Assembly (NCBI RefSeq): GCF_005503355.1
Contig: NZ_SCMK01000031.1
Location: 1 to 49,018 of the forward strand
DNA from: Sphingomonas sp. 1F27F7B
GTDB taxonomy: Bacteria; Pseudomonadota; Alphaproteobacteria; Sphingomonadales; Sphingomonadaceae
Length of the DNA: 49,018 nt
Reading direction: 5' to 3'
Position 1 is the stretch's first letter. Every line of letters begins with the position of its first letter. The translations under genes and the position numbers were made by a program. The notes beneath the pieces were generated by a model. It worked only from the letters and a program-made list of their open reading frames with translations. It did no database searches and was not told where the DNA came from. This document shows, in pieces, positions 14,515-23,146 of this stretch.

Positions 14515-15678
14515 TCAGCAGACCGCCACTGCCCGCCGCCGCACCAGTCGTGGCGCCAGCACCATCGCCAGCCCCGCCAGCGCCATCGCCGCGCCGGCGA
14601 GCGACACGGCCGGATAGCCCAGCCCCTGGCGGATCACTTCGCCGCCCAGCGCGGCGCCGATGGCATTGCCCAGGTTGAACGCGCCGATGTTCATCGCCGA
14701 GGCGAGGTTGGGCGCTTCGTGCGCAGCGTCCATCACGCGCATCTGCAATGGCGGCACCAGCGCGAAGCTCGCCGCGCCCCATAGCGGCAGCAGGATCATC
14801 CCCACCGGCAGCGAGAACATGCCGAAGGCGAACAGCACCAGCAGCACGGCCAGCGCCGCCGTCATCGTGATCAGCGCGGCCTCGACCGAACGGTCGGCGT
14901 AGCGCCCGCCCAGCCAGTTGCCCGCGGTAAGGCCGATGCCGAACAGCACCAGCGCCACCGTCACCTGGAAGGTCGAGGCATGGGCGGCGTCGCGCAGGAT
15001 CGGCGCGATATAGGTGAACACGGTGAACATCGCGCTGAACCCCACCATGGTCAGCGCCAGCGCGAACAGCACCGGGCCGCGGCCGAGCACGCGCAGCTCC
15101 GCGCCCATATCGGCATCCGCCTGGCCGGGCAGCGCCGGCACGAACAGGCGCAGCGCCGCCATGGTCACCACGCCGATCGCCGCGATCGCGGCGAACACCG
15201 CGCGCCAGCCGAATGCCTCGCCCGCCCAGGTAGCGAGCGGCACGCCGCCGATCGTCGCGATCGTCAGCCCCATGAACATCGTCGCGATCGCTCCGGCTCG
15301 CCGCTCGGGCGGGACCAGGCCGGCCGCCACCACCGATCCCACGCCGAAGAATGCGCCGTGATTGAGTGACGTGACGATCCGTGCGGCCAGCAGCATCGCA
15401 TAGCTGTCCGCCGCCGCTGCCAGCAGGTTGCCGAGCGTGAAGATGCCGGCGAGCGCGATCAGCAGCGTGCGGCGGGGCACGCGCCCGGTCGTCAGCGTCA
15501 TCAGCGGCGCGCCGATCAGCACGCCGATCGCATAGGCGCTGACCAGCAGGCCGGCGGCGGGAATCGACACGCCCAGATCGCCCGCGATCACGGGCAGCAG
15601 CCCCATCGGCGTGAATTCGGTGACGCCGATGCCGAAGGCACCAATGGAAAGCGCAGTGAGGGCGAGGCGGGGACTCAT
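14515..15678 (-). CDS. MFS transporter, DHA1 (AraJ/sugar- or drug-efflux-like)
   Basis: 387 residues with about 12 membrane segments, the DHA1 length. The start is ATG 15678 (MSPRLALTALSIGAFGIGVTEF) with GGAG nine nt upstream. TM1 carries the GVTEFTPMGLLPVIAGDLGVSIPAAG pattern and loop 2-3 the GAPLMTLTTGRVPRR signature of the AraJ/YdhP/NepI-like efflux group. It is divergent from a LysR regulator, with 98 bp between, the usual arrangement for a regulator controlling its neighbour. The substrate is unknown. The C-terminal RRRAVAVC tail is basic. Downstream it was likely joined to the oligopeptidase gene before the element inserted. Confidence 0.88.
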   Translation of the reverse strand: MSPRLALTALSIGAFGIGVTEFTPMGLLPVIAGDLGVSIPAAGLLVSAYAIGVLIGAPLMTLTTGRVPRRTLLIALAGIFTLGNLLAAAADSYAMLLAARIVTSLNHGAFFGVGSVVAAGLVPPERRAGAIATMFMGLTIATIGGVPLATWAGEAFGWRAVFAAIAAIGVVTMAALRLFVPALPGQADADMGAELRVLGRGPVLFALALTMVGFSAMFTVFTYIAPILRDAAHASTFQVTVALVLFGIGLTAGNWLGGRYADRSVEAALITMTAALAVLLVLFAFGMFSLPVGMILLPLWGAASFALVPPLQMRVMDAAHEAPNLASAMNIGAFNLGNAIGAALGGEVIRQGLGYPAVSLAGAAMALAGLAMVLAPRLVRRRAVAVC

Positions 15679-15692
15679 GGATATGGCTCCGG

Positions 15693-15712
15693 ATTTGTGC
15701 GGCAGCGCAAAT
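15693..15712. promoter_or_regulatory. Candidate LysR operator in the MFS/LysR divergent region
   Basis: ATTTGTGC-GGCA-GCGCAAAT is a near-perfect inverted repeat (one mismatched pair) centred about 25 bp upstream of the MFS start. A second imperfect repeat TTCGGTAG-A-CCTACGAA lies at 15730-15746. Both are plausible sites for the divergent LysR protein; neither is proven. Confidence 0.4.
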
Positions 15713-15776
15713 GGACGGGCGTGCCTCCATTCGGTAGACCTACGAAAGGCGAAACATCTGTGCGCAGGAATCACGA

Positions 15777-16682
15777 ATGACGCGGATCATGGTCGACCGC
15801 TCGGGCGAAATGGAGATCTTCGTGGCGGCAGTGCGCGAGGGCAGCCTGTCCGCCGCCGCGCGCCGGCTCGATCGCACCCCTTCGGCGGTGAGCCGCGCGC
15901 TCGCCCGGATCGAGGCGCGGCTGGGCGTCCGCCTGATTACGCGCACGACACGCCGGCTGGTGCTGACGCCCGAGGGCGATGCCTATCTCCACGCCGCGCA
16001 GCGCATCCTTGCCGACATCGCCGAAATGGAGGGCGAGCTCGCCGATCAGGCCGCGCCGCGCGGGCGCCTGCGGGTCAGTGCGGCACTCGCCCATGGCCGG
16101 CTCTCGGTGGTGCCGCTGCTCGGCGAATTCGTTGCGCGCCATCCCGGCATCCTGGTCGATATCAGCCTCAGCGATACGCTGGAAGATGTGGCCGGCGGCC
16201 GCGCCGATGTCGCGATCCGCTTCGGTCCGCTGGCGGACAGTCCGCTCACGGCCCGCAAGCTGGGCGAGACGGGCCGCACCATCGTCGCCTCGCCCGAATA
16301 TCTGGCGCGCATGGGCATGCCGGCGCTGCCCGAGGACCTGCACGCCCATAATTGCCTGAACTTCAACTTCCGCCGCGCCGAACCGGTCTGGCCCTTTCGG
16401 CGCGACGGCCGCGACTATGCATTGCCCGTCGGCGGGAACATCGAAGCGAACAATGGCGAGACTTTGGTCCAGCTCGCGCTTGCCGGCGTCGGCGTCGTCC
16501 GGGTCGGGAGCTTCCATGTCGAGGACCATGTCGCCGCCGGACGGCTGGTCGCGCTGCTCGAGCCGTTCAATCCCGGCGATCGCGAGGATATCCACGCCCT
16601 GTATGTCGGCGGCGCCACCCGTCCGGCGCGCGTGCGCGCGTTCGTCGATTTCCTGGTGGAGCGATTGGTCGCGCGATCCTGA
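15777..16682 (+). CDS. LysR-family transcriptional regulator
   Basis: 301 residues. The N-terminal winged helix-turn-helix (about 10-68) shows the classic EIFVAAVREGSLSAAARRLDRTPSAVSRALARIEARLGVRL; the substrate-binding domain (about 93-295) follows (LRVSAALAHGRLSVVPLLGEFVARHPGILVDI). It resembles the CrgA/DmlR-like subgroup. AGGA lies about 7 nt before ATG 15777. It is divergent from the MFS exporter and probably regulates it in response to an unknown effector. It ends 24 bp from the convergent TonB-like gene. Confidence 0.92.
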   Translation: MTRIMVDRSGEMEIFVAAVREGSLSAAARRLDRTPSAVSRALARIEARLGVRLITRTTRRLVLTPEGDAYLHAAQRILADIAEMEGELADQAAPRGRLRVSAALAHGRLSVVPLLGEFVARHPGILVDISLSDTLEDVAGGRADVAIRFGPLADSPLTARKLGETGRTIVASPEYLARMGMPALPEDLHAHNCLNFNFRRAEPVWPFRRDGRDYALPVGGNIEANNGETLVQLALAGVGVVRVGSFHVEDHVAAGRLVALLEPFNPGDREDIHALYVGGATRPARVRAFVDFLVERLVARS

Positions 16683-16706
16683 CGGCGGATCGGGGCGAGG
16701 GATGCG

Positions 16707-17507
16707 TCAATCCTCACGGTCGCGTCCCGGCCGGTCGTACAGCTCCCACAGCTGTTCTCCGGTCACCACATCCGCATAGGGCCTGCCGTTCGCATCGCGG
16801 CTCGGCGCGTAGCGGAACCGCCGCTTGATCAGCTTGCAGGTAGTCTCGTCGAGATCCGCGTTCCCGCTCGATCGCGTCACCCGGCAATCGGTCACCCGCC
16901 CGTTCACGCCCACCGTGAAGCGCAGGCCCACCGTGCCGCTGGCGCCGGCCTCCGCCGCTGCCCGGGGATAGTCGCGCCCGGTGATGCTGCCTTCGAGCAG
17001 CCGCAATACCGTGCCGCCCCCGCCGCCCGGCCCGTTGCCGTCGCCGCCCGATCCCGAGCCGGTGCCGGATCCGCCCGCGCCGGTCCCCGGCCCGGCGACC
17101 GGCGCATTGCCCGAATGCGCATCATTGCCCTGTGCCGGGATCGTCGCGGCGGGGATCGGCTGGGGCAGCGGCGTCCTCACCGGCGCGGCCACTTCGGTGG
17201 CACGGGACACGAGGTTGGGCGGTGCGGCCTTGCCGGCTTGCCTGGGCGCGTGCGGCTTCGGCTTCGGGGCGACTTGCGGCTCCGGCGGGGGCGGCGGCGG
17301 CAGCGCGAAGGCTACCAGCCGCATCGCCGGTGCGGGGACGAGGTGGAGATTCACGCCCAGGCCGCGCATCAGCATCCAGACGAGCAGCGCCACCAGCGCG
17401 AGCGCGCCCAACGCGCTGCCGATCCGTTCGCGCGGGGTCGGGATGCCGGCGCCTGTCATGCCTCGGACAATGCGCCGGGCACTGCGAACGATCCCCATGA
17501 ACGTCAT
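16707..17507 (-). CDS. TonB-family energy-transducing protein
   Basis: 266 residues. There is one N-terminal membrane anchor (about 31-50), a Pro-rich periplasmic segment with PPPPPPEPQVAPKPKPHAPR, a Gly/Ser-rich linker (about 139-166) and a C-terminal TonB domain (about 170-255) with YPRAAAEAGASGTVGLRFTVGVNGRVTDCRVTRSSGNADLDETTC. The architecture is that of TonB proteins that pass proton-motive force to outer-membrane receptors. No exbB, exbD or receptor gene is nearby, so it is probably an accessory TonB. The start is uncertain (17507, 17498 or 17459); none has a strong Shine-Dalgarno. Confidence 0.85.
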   Translation of the reverse strand: MTFMGIVRSARRIVRGMTGAGIPTPRERIGSALGALALVALLVWMLMRGLGVNLHLVPAPAMRLVAFALPPPPPPEPQVAPKPKPHAPRQAGKAAPPNLVSRATEVAAPVRTPLPQPIPAATIPAQGNDAHSGNAPVAGPGTGAGGSGTGSGSGGDGNGPGGGGGTVLRLLEGSITGRDYPRAAAEAGASGTVGLRFTVGVNGRVTDCRVTRSSGNADLDETTCKLIKRRFRYAPSRDANGRPYADVVTGEQLWELYDRPGRDRED

Positions 17508-17583
17508 GTTGTTTTCGGTTCATGCAACCGCCTGCCATCCGGCAAGTTGTTTGCGCATTGGATTCGAGGAAGGGATGGAAATC

Positions 17584-17901
17584 ATGCGCAAGCTCATCGC
17601 GGCCACTGCCGCTCTCGCACTGGCGATGCCTGTCGCGATGGTTCCGACGGCGCCTGCCCAGGCTCAGTCGCACTACAAGGGCAAATCGTCCAAGTCGCGC
17701 ACCTATTACAAGAAGTGCCGCCGCTCGTCGGGCACGGCCGGCCTGGTCGGCGGCGCCGCGGTGGGCGTGCTCGCAGGGCCCGCGATTATCGGCCATGGCC
17801 TGCTGGGTGCCGCGGTGGGCGGTGTCGGCGGTGCGCTCGGCGGCCGGGCGGTCGACCGCAGCATCACCGCGAAGAAGCGCTGCTATTATGTCCGTCGCTA
17901 G
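17584..17901 (+). CDS. Secreted glycine-zipper-type small protein
   Basis: 105 residues from ATG 17584 (GAGGAAGGG upstream; ATG 17575 is an alternative). There is a signal peptide cut near AQAQS, a basic KGKSSKSRTYYKKCRRSS stretch, then a Gly/Ala-rich helix pair (AGLVGGAAVGVLAGPAIIGHGLLGAAVGGVGGALGGRAV) of the glycine-zipper kind, and a basic RRSITAKKRCYYVRR-like end. Such proteins occur in the alphaproteobacterial periplasm or outer membrane; the role is unknown. It ends 3 bp from the convergent PLP-enzyme gene. Confidence 0.7.
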   Translation: MRKLIAATAALALAMPVAMVPTAPAQAQSHYKGKSSKSRTYYKKCRRSSGTAGLVGGAAVGVLAGPAIIGHGLLGAAVGGVGGALGGRAVDRSITAKKRCYYVRR

Positions 17902-17904
17902 ACT

Positions 17905-18969
17905 TTAGGTGGAGCGGCCGCGCGCGGTCACCGGCCAGGCGCCGGTCACCGTGTCGCCCGCCACCAGATGATAGGCGTCGTACAGATTCACCGTCGGGTC
18001 GCAGTGCGGCGGAACCAGCGTGACGCGTTCCGCCAGGCCCGGCAGGTCTCCGCCGATCAGCGCACCCTGCTCGTCGCCCATGAAGGCGTAGCGCGCGGTG
18101 CCCGAGGCGGGCACGGGCACCCCGGCATCGGTGGCGAAAGACTTCAATCCCGCATCGATCGTCACCATGCCGGGCGTGTTCGCGCTGACCACGGTGGAAT
18201 CCACCCAGAGCGCCTGCTCGAAGCGCGGCCCCGCCAGCTCGCAGTCGCGATATTCGCGGTCGAGGAAGATGTAGCTTCCCACCTGCAACTCGGTGAGCAC
18301 ACCCAGTTCGGCGTCGATCGCGAAGGTGCCGGTGCCCGCGCCGGTCACCACGGGAATTGCGAAGCCCGCCGCGGCCAATGCCGCCAGCACGGTGCGCAGA
18401 TAATCGGTCTTCTCCGTGATCGCCGCTTGCCGGTCCGCGAAACGGGCGATGTGCTGCTCGGATCCGCAATAATATTGCACGCCGCCCAGCGTCAGCCCGG
18501 CCTCGGCGATCGCCTGCGCCAGCGCGACCGCGGCCTGGGGCGAAGTCACGCCGGTGCGGTGCTTGCCCGGATCGACGTCGACGAAAACGGTCGCCCCACA
18601 GCCTGCCAGCGCGCGCACGATGTCCGGATGATCGGCGACCACCGAGAGCCGGATCTTCGCCGCCAGCGCGGCCAGCCGTGCGATACCGCCCCTGGTCACC
18701 ACGGGCGAGGTGAGGTGGATGTCGCCCACGCCGTCCGCGGCGAGCGCTTCGGCCTCGCCCAGCTTGGCGCAGCAGATGCCCGCCGCGCCCGCCGCGATCT
18801 GCCGCCGCGCGATCTCGCCGCTCTTGTGCGTCTTGGCGTGCGGCCGCAGCGCCAGGCCGCGCGCGCCGGCGAAGGCCGCCATCGCGGCGATGTTGCGGTC
18901 CATCGCCGCCACGTCGAGCAGCAGCGCGGGGGTGGGCAGGTCGGCGCGGTGCATGGGGAAGTCGCTCAT
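17905..18969 (-). CDS. PLP-dependent D-threonine aldolase / D-serine dehydratase-like enzyme
   Basis: 354 residues from ATG 18969; the frame also opens at a TTG at 18990. It has a fold-type III (alanine racemase-like) barrel with the PLP lysine in LALRPHAKTHKSGEIARRQ, phosphate-binding TGAGTGTF, and a C-terminal domain containing VPPHCDPTVNLYD, whose His and Cys bind the metal in this family. It would act on a D-amino acid, cleaving D-threonine/D-3-hydroxyamino acids or dehydrating D-serine; the sequence does not decide which. It stands alone, divergent from aminopeptidase P. Confidence 0.85.
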   Translation of the reverse strand: MSDFPMHRADLPTPALLLDVAAMDRNIAAMAAFAGARGLALRPHAKTHKSGEIARRQIAAGAAGICCAKLGEAEALAADGVGDIHLTSPVVTRGGIARLAALAAKIRLSVVADHPDIVRALAGCGATVFVDVDPGKHRTGVTSPQAAVALAQAIAEAGLTLGGVQYYCGSEQHIARFADRQAAITEKTDYLRTVLAALAAAGFAIPVVTGAGTGTFAIDAELGVLTELQVGSYIFLDREYRDCELAGPRFEQALWVDSTVVSANTPGMVTIDAGLKSFATDAGVPVPASGTARYAFMGDEQGALIGGDLPGLAERVTLVPPHCDPTVNLYDAYHLVAGDTVTGAWPVTARGRST

Positions 18970-19054
18970 CGGCCAAGGGAGATAGCGCAAGGTGTGACTT
19001 TTGCCGAATAACGGCGCAAAGCAGCCCCATAGAGTCCAGCTAAGAGTAGAACCG

Positions 19055-20851
19055 ATGTCCAGCTATGCCGACCGTCTCAAGGCTCTTCGCGAGCAGCTGA
19101 AGCGCGACCGTCTCGACGGTTTCGTGGTGCCGCTCACTGACGAGCACATGTCCGAATATGTCGGCGCCTATGCCCAGCGGCTCGCCTGGCTCACCGGCTT
19201 CCAGGGCTCGGCCGGCACGGCGGTGGTCCTGCCCCAGGAAGCGGCGATCTTCACCGACGGGCGCTACACGCTCCAGGTTCGCCAGCAGGTCTCGGCGGCG
19301 GATTGGGAATATGTCGGCGTGCCCGCCACCAGCGTGGCGTCGTGGCTCGGCGCGCATGCGCCGGACGGCGGCCGGATCGGCTATGATCCCTGGCTGCACA
19401 CCCGCGCCTGGGTCGAGGAAGCGCGCAAGGCGCTTGCCGAGAAAGGGGCGGAGCTGGTCGCGGTGGATACCAACCCGATCGACGCCGTGTGGCCGAGCAA
19501 GCCTGCGCCCAGCGACGCAACGCTGGCGATCCAGTCCGATGCCGCCGCGGGCAAGTCCTCGCCCGCCAAGCGCGCCGAGATCGCCGACTGGCTGGCCGAG
19601 CGCAAGGCGGATGCCGTCGTGCTCTCCGCGCTCGATTCGATCGCCTGGGCGTTCAACATCCGCGGTACCGATGTCAGCCACACGCCGGTCGCGCTCGCCT
19701 ATGCGATCGTCAATGCCGACGGCACCGCCGATCTGTTCGTCGCGCCGGAAAAGATGAACGACGCGGTCCGCCAGCATCTCGGCAATGCCATCCGCATCCA
19801 TGACCGCGCCGCCTTCGCTCCTGCGCTCAAGGGCTTTGCCGGCAAGCGCGTTGCCGCCGATCCGGGCAGCGCGGTCGCCGCGGTGTTCGACGCGCTCGAT
19901 GCCGGCGGCGCGAAGGTGCTGGCGCTGCGCGACCCGGTGATCCTTGCCAAGGCGATCAAGAATCCGGCCGAGATCGCCGGGCAGAAGGCTGCCCAGGCGC
20001 GCGACGGCGCCGCGCTCTCGCGCTTCCTGAAGTGGTTCGAGGAAACCGCCCCCCAGGGCGGCCTCACCGAGATGTCGGCCGCCGACAAGCTGCGCGAATT
20101 CCGCGAGGCGACCGGCGTGCTCAAGGACCTGAGCTTCGACACCATCTCCGCCACCGGCCCCAATGGCGCGATCCCGCACTACAAGGTCACCGATGAATCG
20201 AGCCTGCCGATCGAGCTCGGCCAGCTCTATCTCGTCGATTCGGGCGGGCAATATGCCGACGGCACCACCGATGTGACGCGGGTGATGCCGGTGGGCGAGA
20301 CCGGCGACGAGATGAAGGACCGCTTCACGCGCGTGCTGAAGGGCCATATCGCCATCGCCACCGCGATCTTCCCTGACGGCACCACCGGCGCCCAGCTCGA
20401 CAGCTTCGCGCGGCGCCCCTTGTGGGAAGTCGGCCTCGATTACGGCCACGGGACCGGCCATGGCGTCGGCTCGTACCTGTCGGTCCATGAAGGGCCGCAG
20501 CGCATCGCGCAGCCCTTCTATCCGGGCGGCCAGAGCCTGGAGCCGCTGCGCGAGGGCATGTTCCTGTCGAACGAGCCCGGTTACTATAAAGCGCAGGAAT
20601 TCGGCATCCGGATCGAGAACCTGGTGCTGGTGGTCAAGCATTTGATTTCGGGTGCGGAACAACAAATGCTCGGCTTCGAGACGCTGACCTTCGCGCCGAT
20701 TGAGCGAACGCTGATTTTACCATCTCTGCTAACCGCCCGGGAACTGGCCTGGCTCAATGCCTATCATGCTGAAGTATTGCGGGTCCTGGGCCCGCAGCTG
20801 GGCGGGGACGAGTTGGCATGGCTAGAAGCGAAGTGCGCACCTATCGGGTGA
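19055..20851 (+). CDS. pepP: Xaa-Pro aminopeptidase (aminopeptidase P, M24B)
   Basis: 598 residues with the three-domain layout of the long (XPNPEP1-like) aminopeptidases P: two creatinase-like N-terminal domains and a C-terminal pita-bread catalytic domain. Metal ligands are visible as DSGGQYADGTTDVTR (two Asp), HGTGHGVGSYLSVHEGP (His), NEPGYY (Glu) and GIRIENLVLV (Glu). It removes the N-terminal residue before proline in the cytoplasm. The start is ATG 19055 (MSSYADRLKALREQLKRDRL). A 49-residue frame overlaps its 3' end. Confidence 0.93.
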   Translation: MSSYADRLKALREQLKRDRLDGFVVPLTDEHMSEYVGAYAQRLAWLTGFQGSAGTAVVLPQEAAIFTDGRYTLQVRQQVSAADWEYVGVPATSVASWLGAHAPDGGRIGYDPWLHTRAWVEEARKALAEKGAELVAVDTNPIDAVWPSKPAPSDATLAIQSDAAAGKSSPAKRAEIADWLAERKADAVVLSALDSIAWAFNIRGTDVSHTPVALAYAIVNADGTADLFVAPEKMNDAVRQHLGNAIRIHDRAAFAPALKGFAGKRVAADPGSAVAAVFDALDAGGAKVLALRDPVILAKAIKNPAEIAGQKAAQARDGAALSRFLKWFEETAPQGGLTEMSAADKLREFREATGVLKDLSFDTISATGPNGAIPHYKVTDESSLPIELGQLYLVDSGGQYADGTTDVTRVMPVGETGDEMKDRFTRVLKGHIAIATAIFPDGTTGAQLDSFARRPLWEVGLDYGHGTGHGVGSYLSVHEGPQRIAQPFYPGGQSLEPLREGMFLSNEPGYYKAQEFGIRIENLVLVVKHLISGAEQQMLGFETLTFAPIERTLILPSLLTARELAWLNAYHAEVLRVLGPQLGGDELAWLEAKCAPIG

Positions 20852-20967
20852 TGTGGTTCCTGGCGGGTGCCGTCACGATGGCGATGTATCTCCTCGGGCC
20901 GCACGCGATCGCGCGCAACGCCTATGATGCCGCCGGCCGCGTCTCGCTCTGGGTGGCGTCGCTCTGA
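20818..20967 (+). CDS. Possible 49-residue single-pass membrane protein overlapping the pepP end
   Basis: ATG 20818 lies inside the last codons of pepP in another frame, preceded by GGGGACG. The product reads MARSEVRTYRVMWFLAGAVT and continues through MAMYLLGPHAIARN; it has one hydrophobic helix (about 11-28). Against it: its end overlaps the convergent gene ending at 20922 by 46 bp. It could be real and coupled to pepP, but support is thin. Confidence 0.4.
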   Translation: MARSEVRTYRVMWFLAGAVTMAMYLLGPHAIARNAYDAAGRVSLWVASL

Positions 20968-21077
20968 GAATCGGGCGCGTCGCCGGCTGCGGCCTGCGCG
21001 CGCGCCTGCGTCTTGCGTTTCCTCAGATTGGCCCGCAGCGCCTCGGCCAGGCGGGCCTTCTTTTCCGCTTCGCTCAT
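20922..21077 (-). CDS. Small basic conserved protein (51 residues)
   Basis: MSEAEKKARLAEALRANLRK followed by RKTQARAQAAAGDAP and a polar tail. It is a charged, helical small protein of a type I recall next to many sphingomonad genes. The start is ATG 21077 with AGGAAG directly before it. The frame stays open upstream through the tRNA on the other strand, but that extension is spurious. Function unknown. Confidence 0.7.
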   Translation of the reverse strand: MSEAEKKARLAEALRANLRKRKTQARAQAAAGDAPDSQSDATQSETRPAAS

Positions 21078-21181
21078 CTTCCTGCGATAAACCGTCCCCG
21101 GGCGGGTTGACAATCGGTACTGCCCAAGCACATAGGCGCCTCCCGCTTGGGACCCGGCGCCGCCGGGCTGTTCGAGCGAGT

Positions 21182-21256
<75 letters not shown>

Positions 21257-21263
21257 CTCGTCC

Positions 21264-22538
21264 CTAGAAAGCGAACAGATCCCCCATGCGGGGCTCCTGC
21301 TCCAGGAATTCGGTCACAGCGGCATAGATCGCGCCGAGATCGGCATCGTCGATGCAATAGGGCGGCATCACATAGACGGTGTTGCCCAGCGGCCGGATCA
21401 GCACGCCGCGCTCCAGCGCGAAGGACCTGAGGCGCGGGCCCGCCGAATCGAGATAGGCCGATTCGCCCGTGCCGATCTCGGCCGCGACGATCGTGCCCAG
21501 CCGGCGCGGATTGCGGACCAGCGGATGCCGGGAAAGCGTGTCGAGATGGTCCTGCTGGCGGTCGCCCAGATCGGCGATGCGGGCGCGCACCGGCTCGTCG
21601 CGCCAGATCGCCAGATTGGCGTTGGCGGCCGCGCAGGCGATCGGATTGGCAGTGTAGCTCGACGAGTGGAAGAACATGCGGGCGCGGTCCTGCGAGCGAT
21701 GTGCCTCGAAGATCGGCGGAGTCGCCAGCGTCACCGCGAGCGGGATCGCCCCGCCGGTCAGCCCCTTGGACAGGCAGAGGATGTCGGGCACCACCTGGGC
21801 CTGCTCGCATGCCAGCAGCGTGCCGGTGCGTCCCCAGCCGGTCATCACTTCGTCGGCGATGAACAGCACGTCGTGCGCCGCGCAGATCCGGCGCATCTCG
21901 GCCAACAGGCTGGCGGGATAGAATTTCATGCCGCCCGCGCCCAGCACCAGCGGCTCGACCAGCAGCGCGGCGGGCCGGCCACGGCACTGCGTTTCCAGCG
22001 CGTCGAGCGTCGCCCGGCTCCGGCCGGGCTCGGGGAAGGGGATGGTCGCCACGTCGAACAGCAAGGGCTGATAGGGCCGGTTGAACACGCCGCGCGCGCC
22101 GACCGACATGCCGCCGATCGTGTCACCATGATAGCCATGCTCGAGCACCACGATACGGTTCCTGGGTTCGCCGCGATTGTCCCAGAAGCCCAGCGCCATC
22201 TTCAGCGCCACTTCGACACTGGTCGAGCCGCTGTCGGAGAAGAACACGTGGCGGAGCGGATCGGGCAGGATCCGCACCAGTTCGCGGGCGAGCGCCTCGG
22301 CGGGCTCGTGCGTCCAGCCGGCAAAGATGACCTGGTCCATGCTGCCGGCCTGTTCGGCGATCGCGGCCATGATCCGCGGATGGCAATGGCCGTGCGTCGT
22401 CACCCACCAGGACGAGATCGCATCGACGAAGCGCCGCCCATCCCGCGTGTGCAGCGCCGCGCCTTCGGTGCGCACCACTTCCGGGATCGGCTCGCCGAGC
22501 CCATGCTGGGTGAAGGGGTGCCAGACGGGGGAAGTCAT
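21264..22538 (-). CDS. bioA: Adenosylmethionine-8-amino-7-oxononanoate aminotransferase (DAPA synthase)
   Basis: Class III PLP aminotransferase of 424 residues that converts KAPA to DAPA with S-adenosylmethionine as amino donor, the third biotin-ring step. Signatures: WHPFTQHG near the N-terminus, SSWWVTTHGHCHP, FFSDSGSTSVEVALKMA, the phosphate-binding EHGYHGDTIGGMSVG, DEVMTGWGRTG, and the PLP lysine in LCLSKGLTGG. It is the last gene of the bioF-bioD-bioA operon; its ATG overlaps the bioD TGA by 4 nt. It ends 8 bp from the tRNA-Thr gene on the other strand. Confidence 0.95.
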   Translation of the reverse strand: MTSPVWHPFTQHGLGEPIPEVVRTEGAALHTRDGRRFVDAISSWWVTTHGHCHPRIMAAIAEQAGSMDQVIFAGWTHEPAEALARELVRILPDPLRHVFFSDSGSTSVEVALKMALGFWDNRGEPRNRIVVLEHGYHGDTIGGMSVGARGVFNRPYQPLLFDVATIPFPEPGRSRATLDALETQCRGRPAALLVEPLVLGAGGMKFYPASLLAEMRRICAAHDVLFIADEVMTGWGRTGTLLACEQAQVVPDILCLSKGLTGGAIPLAVTLATPPIFEAHRSQDRARMFFHSSSYTANPIACAAANANLAIWRDEPVRARIADLGDRQQDHLDTLSRHPLVRNPRRLGTIVAAEIGTGESAYLDSAGPRLRSFALERGVLIRPLGNTVYVMPPYCIDDADLGAIYAAVTEFLEQEPRMGDLFAF

Positions 22539-23146
22539 GCCGCGAAATCCGTGAGCGTGAACGCGCGTGCGAAGGCAGCGGCGAGGGAAGGGCGGTCGAG
22601 CGGATCGAGGATCGGCAGCCGTCCCAGCCGGCGAACCCCGCCGATCGCGGCGATGGTGGCTTCGCTGTCCTCGTTCGCCTCGCCGACGAACGCCACGCCG
22701 AGGATCGGCACGCTGCGCGCGCGGAGCGCCTCGATCGAGAGCAGGCTGTGGTTGATCGTGCCGAGCGCGGTGCGGGCGACCAGGACCGTGGGCAGCCCCC
22801 AGCGCGCGAACAGATCGGCATAGAGCAGCCGGCGCGTCACCGGCACCAGCACGCCGCCCGCCCCCTCGATCACCAGCGGATCCATCATGGGCGGATCGAG
22901 CCGGCCTGGATCGATCGTCACGCCGTCGATCTCGGCTGCCAGGTGCGGCGAGCAGGGCGTGTTGAGCCGATAGGCCTCGGGCGCTGCCGGCACCCCCGCC
23001 AGTGCGGCGACCCGCTCGGAATCGCCGCCGCCCTCGAGTCCGCTCTGCACTGGCTTCCAATAGGTTGCGCCCAGTGCCCCGGCGAGGCCGGCGGCGAACA
23101 CGCTCTTGCCGATATCGGTATCGGTGCCGGTGACGACGATTCTCAC
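22535..23146 (-). CDS. bioD: Dethiobiotin synthetase
   Basis: 203 residues from GTG 23146, whose GTGA overlaps the bioF stop. It forms the ureido ring of dethiobiotin from DAPA, CO2 and ATP. The N-terminal P-loop VTGTDTDIGKSVFAAGL and the YWKPVQSGLEGGGDSE segment (KPVQSG) are diagnostic, followed by VIEGAGGVLVP and the NxxxLS-type TINHSLLSIEALR. The frame can be read further upstream inside bioF, but homology begins at this GTG. Middle gene of the biotin operon. Confidence 0.93.
   Translation of the reverse strand: MRIVVTGTDTDIGKSVFAAGLAGALGATYWKPVQSGLEGGGDSERVAALAGVPAAPEAYRLNTPCSPHLAAEIDGVTIDPGRLDPPMMDPLVIEGAGGVLVPVTRRLLYADLFARWGLPTVLVARTALGTINHSLLSIEALRARSVPILGVAFVGEANEDSEATIAAIGGVRRLGRLPILDPLDRPSLAAAFARAFTLTDFAA

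Noticed and set aside
12021..14678. 885-codon plus-strand frame opposite ptrB
   Set aside because: Begins in the tandem repeat and runs antisense to oligopeptidase B; no recognisable domain.
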